NCBI GenBank assembly: GCA_000383355.1
Contig: KB911105.1
Span: 1 to 32,453, forward strand
Source of the DNA: Flavobacterium sp. SCGC AAA160-P02
GTDB taxonomy: Bacteria; Bacteroidota; Bacteroidia; Flavobacteriales; Flavobacteriaceae
Length of the DNA: 32,453 bases
Direction of reading: 5' to 3'
The notes beneath the pieces are model-generated. The model did not search any database, was not told the DNA's origin, and was given only the letters and a program-made list of their open reading frames with translations. Every line of letters starts with the position of its first letter. Within the stretch, counting starts at the first letter, position 1. The position numbers were made by a program, and so were the translations under genes. Shown here one piece after another: positions 29,749-32,453 of this stretch.

Positions 29749-32253
29749 CTAACCTTTACGCATGATTTCTATATTTGGCATCATTGAATCGGAACTAGGT
29801 AGTGTTTTACCTAAAATTGTCTTTTCAATTGATGTATCAGCTCTTAGATTTGCTAATTCTTCGTTTTGTTTAAGTTTTTCACTTTGATTAACTTGGTTCA
29901 TCATGGTTTTCATCTTATCCAAGTCCATTCTGTCCTCAGATTCTTTTTCTTTTCGAGCATTTTCTTGTGCTCTAAGGTCTAACTCTCTTGCTCTTAGTTT
30001 TGCAATAGGGTCATTGTCAAATTGTGAAGTAATTTTTTGTTCTTCCTTCATAAATTCTTCCATCATGTCTGCAACTAGTTGAGCTTTTCTACCTTCAATC
30101 TTTTGTGTCATCTGTTGCATTTGCATTTGCATCTGTTGAGCCATTTGTGGGTTCTGTTGTGCCTGCATTTGCATTTGTTGTAGCTGTTGCATCTCATCTC
30201 TAAACTCTAGTTCAACTTGTTCTTGCGCCATGAGACTAATATGTTCAAAAATATTTTTCTCAAGGCTTGCCATAACCATTGGATTATTTCTAGCCATGTT
30301 AGTTGCCATAAAATTTAAGTGTGCAGTCATATGTGATCTATGATCTTGACCAGGGAAAGCTTGAAACTGTGCTCCACCTAAAGCGTCAATGTGTTCTAAC
30401 GCTGGATCTTTAGGTGTAGGTTGCATTGGTTTATTTAATACTTGATCAATATCTTTTACACCTAATGCTTCATACATATTTCTATATGCATTATACAAAT
30501 TGTGCATTTGTGGATTTGATTGTGCCAGTTGGAGTTCCGTCTGCGCGAGGGAAATACGCTGTGTTTGAGAAAAAATGTTAGGGTCAGCAACTGGCAATAT
30601 ATCTACTCGATCATCAAAGTCTTGTTGTTTAATAACTCTTTGACCCCCAACTACATCGTACGGATATTCTTGTGGTAGATATAACTTGAATACTCTAGCC
30701 ATGATTCTAAATTCATTTTTTAAAGCTGAGTAAATTCTTTTGTGAATCGCAGACATAGTTCTAGAACCACGCTCTAATAAAGCGACCGTTGTTCCCACTG
30801 CTGCTTGTTGATTTCCATCACCAACTTGTAGATCTGCAATTGAAGCAAATCTTTGACCAGCGTTTACTACAACACCCATTAAACTTAACAAAGTCTGTGA
30901 TGGTTCTTTAAATGGTAACATCATAAATGAATCTCTTAAATTTCCTCCAGGTGCATCTACATCTCTAAATTCACCCGGTTGAATTGATTGTGCATCATCT
31001 CTAATTCTAATACCACGTTGTTTAAAACCTGCTGGTAAGTTAGATAAAGTTCCTGCATCTAACAACTGTCTAAGTGCACTTGTTGCAGTACGTGATAATC
31101 CACCAATCATATGAATTAAACCAAAACCATAAAAACCTAATCCTGGTAAAAATTTAAAGTGTACAAAATATTGTATCTTAGATTTTTTAGGATCACCTAC
31201 TTCATAGTTTCTTTTAATAGATAAAATTTCTCTTGATCCTTCTTCTACTGTTACGATGTAAGGTATTTTAATTCCTGAGGGCTCACCAGTCTCTGGATCA
31301 GAATCTTCAAAACCTTCTAAGTCTAAATCCACATGACATTCTAATAATGTATATACGTCTTCGTCTTGAGTTTTAGATGTACCTTCTAACTCTCTTTCTT
31401 TTTTTACGATATCAGAGTCTGTACTATCTGGTTTAGCTAAATCTATATCTCTATAGAATCCTGCTACTTGTTGTTTTCTTAAATCGTTTTCTGAAACTTT
31501 TATTCGATGAATAATTGCTTCCGCATCATCTAATGAGGTAGCTGTGTACGGAACAATTAAATCATCTGCTGGAACAAATTTTGATACTGCTCTTTGTTCC
31601 ATATCATCATAGTAGACTTTTTTAAAAGCAGAACCTGCGAGTGGCAAATTAAATAACATTTGATCAAACTCTGGTTCATACTCTTTCATCTTCTCCATAA
31701 TTTCGTAATTCATAAAATCTTTAACACGTTGCGCTTGTTGAGATTTTTCTGGTGTAGCTAAACCCATTACTTGAGTTCTAACCGGACCATTTGCTGGTAA
31801 TAATTCTTTATAAGCTAATGCTTGAAATTGAGTGACTGCTTCAGCAAGTACAGGGTGAGTTGCACCACTTGCTCCTTGAAAAGGTTCTGTTCTGTTATTG
31901 TATTTAAAACCTAATAGATCTAGACCTTGAATATAAGCTTGCTCCCATTCTTTTCTTGATGAAGTATAATCCATATACTTACCATTTAAGTCTGATCCTA
32001 ATCTACCTAACACATCATCAGGTAAAAATTCTGCAAGGTTTGCATAATGCTCGTCACCACCTTCTGGTGATGCAGCTTGTGGATCTAAATCAATATCAAC
32101 TGATCCATCTTCATTTTCTTGAATGTCAACAGCTTCAGGAGATCCTTCTTCCTGTTCAACTTCTTCTAATGCTAGTTCTTTTATTTCCTCTTCACCAGGA
32201 ACTTCAAATTCTTTTCTGACCTCGTTTGGAAGTGCTTTGTCTATATCCGCCAT
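29749..32253 (-). CDS. Portal protein (P22-like), 834 aa
   Basis: The start has GGAGAAAAAATAA before ATG 32253. The first ~75 residues are acidic. The core includes MDYTSSRKEWEQAYIQGLDL, EPFQGASGATHPVLAEAVTQ, ALAYKELLPANGPVRTQVMG and LAGSAFKKVYYDD, which match P22-like portals of marine phages. A Gln/Met-rich helical stretch near the C-terminus (QQLQQMQMQAQQNPQMAQ) corresponds to the barrel/helical extension region. The portal forms the dodecameric DNA entry ring at the head vertex and precedes scaffold and capsid in the operon. Confidence 0.85.
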   Translation of the reverse strand: MADIDKALPNEVRKEFEVPGEEEIKELALEEVEQEEGSPEAVDIQENEDGSVDIDLDPQAASPEGGDEHYANLAEFLPDDVLGRLGSDLNGKYMDYTSSRKEWEQAYIQGLDLLGFKYNNRTEPFQGASGATHPVLAEAVTQFQALAYKELLPANGPVRTQVMGLATPEKSQQAQRVKDFMNYEIMEKMKEYEPEFDQMLFNLPLAGSAFKKVYYDDMEQRAVSKFVPADDLIVPYTATSLDDAEAIIHRIKVSENDLRKQQVAGFYRDIDLAKPDSTDSDIVKKERELEGTSKTQDEDVYTLLECHVDLDLEGFEDSDPETGEPSGIKIPYIVTVEEGSREILSIKRNYEVGDPKKSKIQYFVHFKFLPGLGFYGFGLIHMIGGLSRTATSALRQLLDAGTLSNLPAGFKQRGIRIRDDAQSIQPGEFRDVDAPGGNLRDSFMMLPFKEPSQTLLSLMGVVVNAGQRFASIADLQVGDGNQQAAVGTTVALLERGSRTMSAIHKRIYSALKNEFRIMARVFKLYLPQEYPYDVVGGQRVIKQQDFDDRVDILPVADPNIFSQTQRISLAQTELQLAQSNPQMHNLYNAYRNMYEALGVKDIDQVLNKPMQPTPKDPALEHIDALGGAQFQAFPGQDHRSHMTAHLNFMATNMARNNPMVMASLEKNIFEHISLMAQEQVELEFRDEMQQLQQMQMQAQQNPQMAQQMQMQMQQMTQKIEGRKAQLVADMMEEFMKEEQKITSQFDNDPIAKLRARELDLRAQENARKEKESEDRMDLDKMKTMMNQVNQSEKLKQNEELANLRADTSIEKTILGKTLPSSDSMMPNIEIMRKG

Positions 32254-32371
32254 TTATTTTTTCTCCAGATTGTTTGACTGTTTTAACAGTATTATAGTTA
32301 ATATTCAAGCCCTGAGGCGTGGGTCCGGCTTCAGGGGGTAATAAGTGTTTCTTAGGGTATTTATTTGTCAT
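32204..32371 (-). CDS. Small basic protein before the portal, 55 aa
   Basis: ATG 32371 lies within the last codons of the partial upstream gene (ATGACAAATAA) and follows an AAGGAATGAAG element. The protein reads MTNKYPKKHLLPPEAGPTPQ, then GLNINYNTVKTVKQSGE, and ends in the first 50 bases of the portal gene. Tiny Lys/Pro proteins with K-K-x-x-L-P-P-x-x-G-P-x-P-Q-G-x-N occur just upstream of portals in marine phages. The overlap with the portal start is the main doubt. Confidence 0.5.
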   Translation of the reverse strand: MTNKYPKKHLLPPEAGPTPQGLNINYNTVKTVKQSGEKINGGYRQSTSKRGQKRI

Positions 32372-32453
32372 CTATAAACTTCATTCCTTCTTCAATTACA
32401 TCTTCAGGAACTCCTTGCGCTTCGTCAACAACTTCTCCTACATATTCTCTATC
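32361..32453 (-). CDS. Partial gene upstream of the portal (5' end outside window)
   Basis: The last 30 codons are visible, reading REYVGEVVDEAQGVPEDVIE and ending KFIDDK. They are acidic and helical. The gene may be terminase-adjacent or a small conserved protein, but too little is present to assign it. Confidence 0.6.
   Translation of the reverse strand, partial: DREYVGEVVDEAQGVPEDVIEEGMKFIDDK

Noticed and set aside
1..32453. tRNA genes, CRISPR arrays, insertion sequences, integrase or lysogeny genes
   Set aside because: I looked for cloverleaf-like segments, spaced direct repeats, transposase or integrase motifs and saw none.

Overview
The window is an AT-rich, densely packed structural module of a tailed bacteriophage. 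Portal, co-chaperonin, scaffold, capsid, head-tail adaptor, fibre and DNA-ejection-type genes are recognisable. Terminase, replication, lysogeny, tRNA and host genes are not seen. The portal and a tail-accessory-factor-like adaptor point to a P22-like (podovirus-type) architecture. Base composition, small basic proteins and fibre modules look like phages of AT-rich marine bacteria such as SAR11. The host is inference, because no host marker is present.

Layout. Positions 32453 to 11850 are read on the minus strand. In transcription order they hold: a partial small gene and a small gene before the portal; the portal (32253-29749); a 64-aa gene; a holin-like gene; a chain of very short basic-protein genes (29117-27950); an 81-aa gene; a GroES-like co-chaperonin (27785-27327); an acidic scaffold-like protein; a 154-aa gene; a capsid-associated protein; the major capsid protein (25181-24279); two small nested genes; two small virion proteins; the tail accessory factor-like adaptor and two further connector genes (22807-20881); and about 9 kb of fibre genes interleaved with small accessory genes (20868-11850). 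Positions 1-11584 are read on the plus strand: a large tail or closure protein, a protein with an embedded Hint (intein-like) domain, several small virion genes, three likely internal virion proteins and a giant ejection-type protein.

The strand switch is very probably not real. Bases 1-107 are an inverted, near-perfect copy of 11504-11610, and both lie inside one gene. Its N-terminus is on the minus strand from 11838, and its remainder runs on the plus strand from base 1 to 1998. Flipping 1-11610 restores a 741-aa gene and puts every gene in the window on one strand. The last ~26 residues of the 1338-codon plus-strand frame are antisense of that gene, so its C-terminus is chimeric. I read this as an assembly or amplification chimera, with a genuine invertible segment as the less likely alternative.

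Points of biological interest are the fibre array with its repeated fibre/small-protein pairs, a cupredoxin-type Cys-His-Met motif inside one fibre gene, the Hint domain in a tail-region protein, a truncated duplicate of a fibre start joined to a 22-bp palindrome, and a tightly coupled chain of tiny basic proteins most gene callers would miss. The longest stretch without a gene is about 170 bases (23646-23815).
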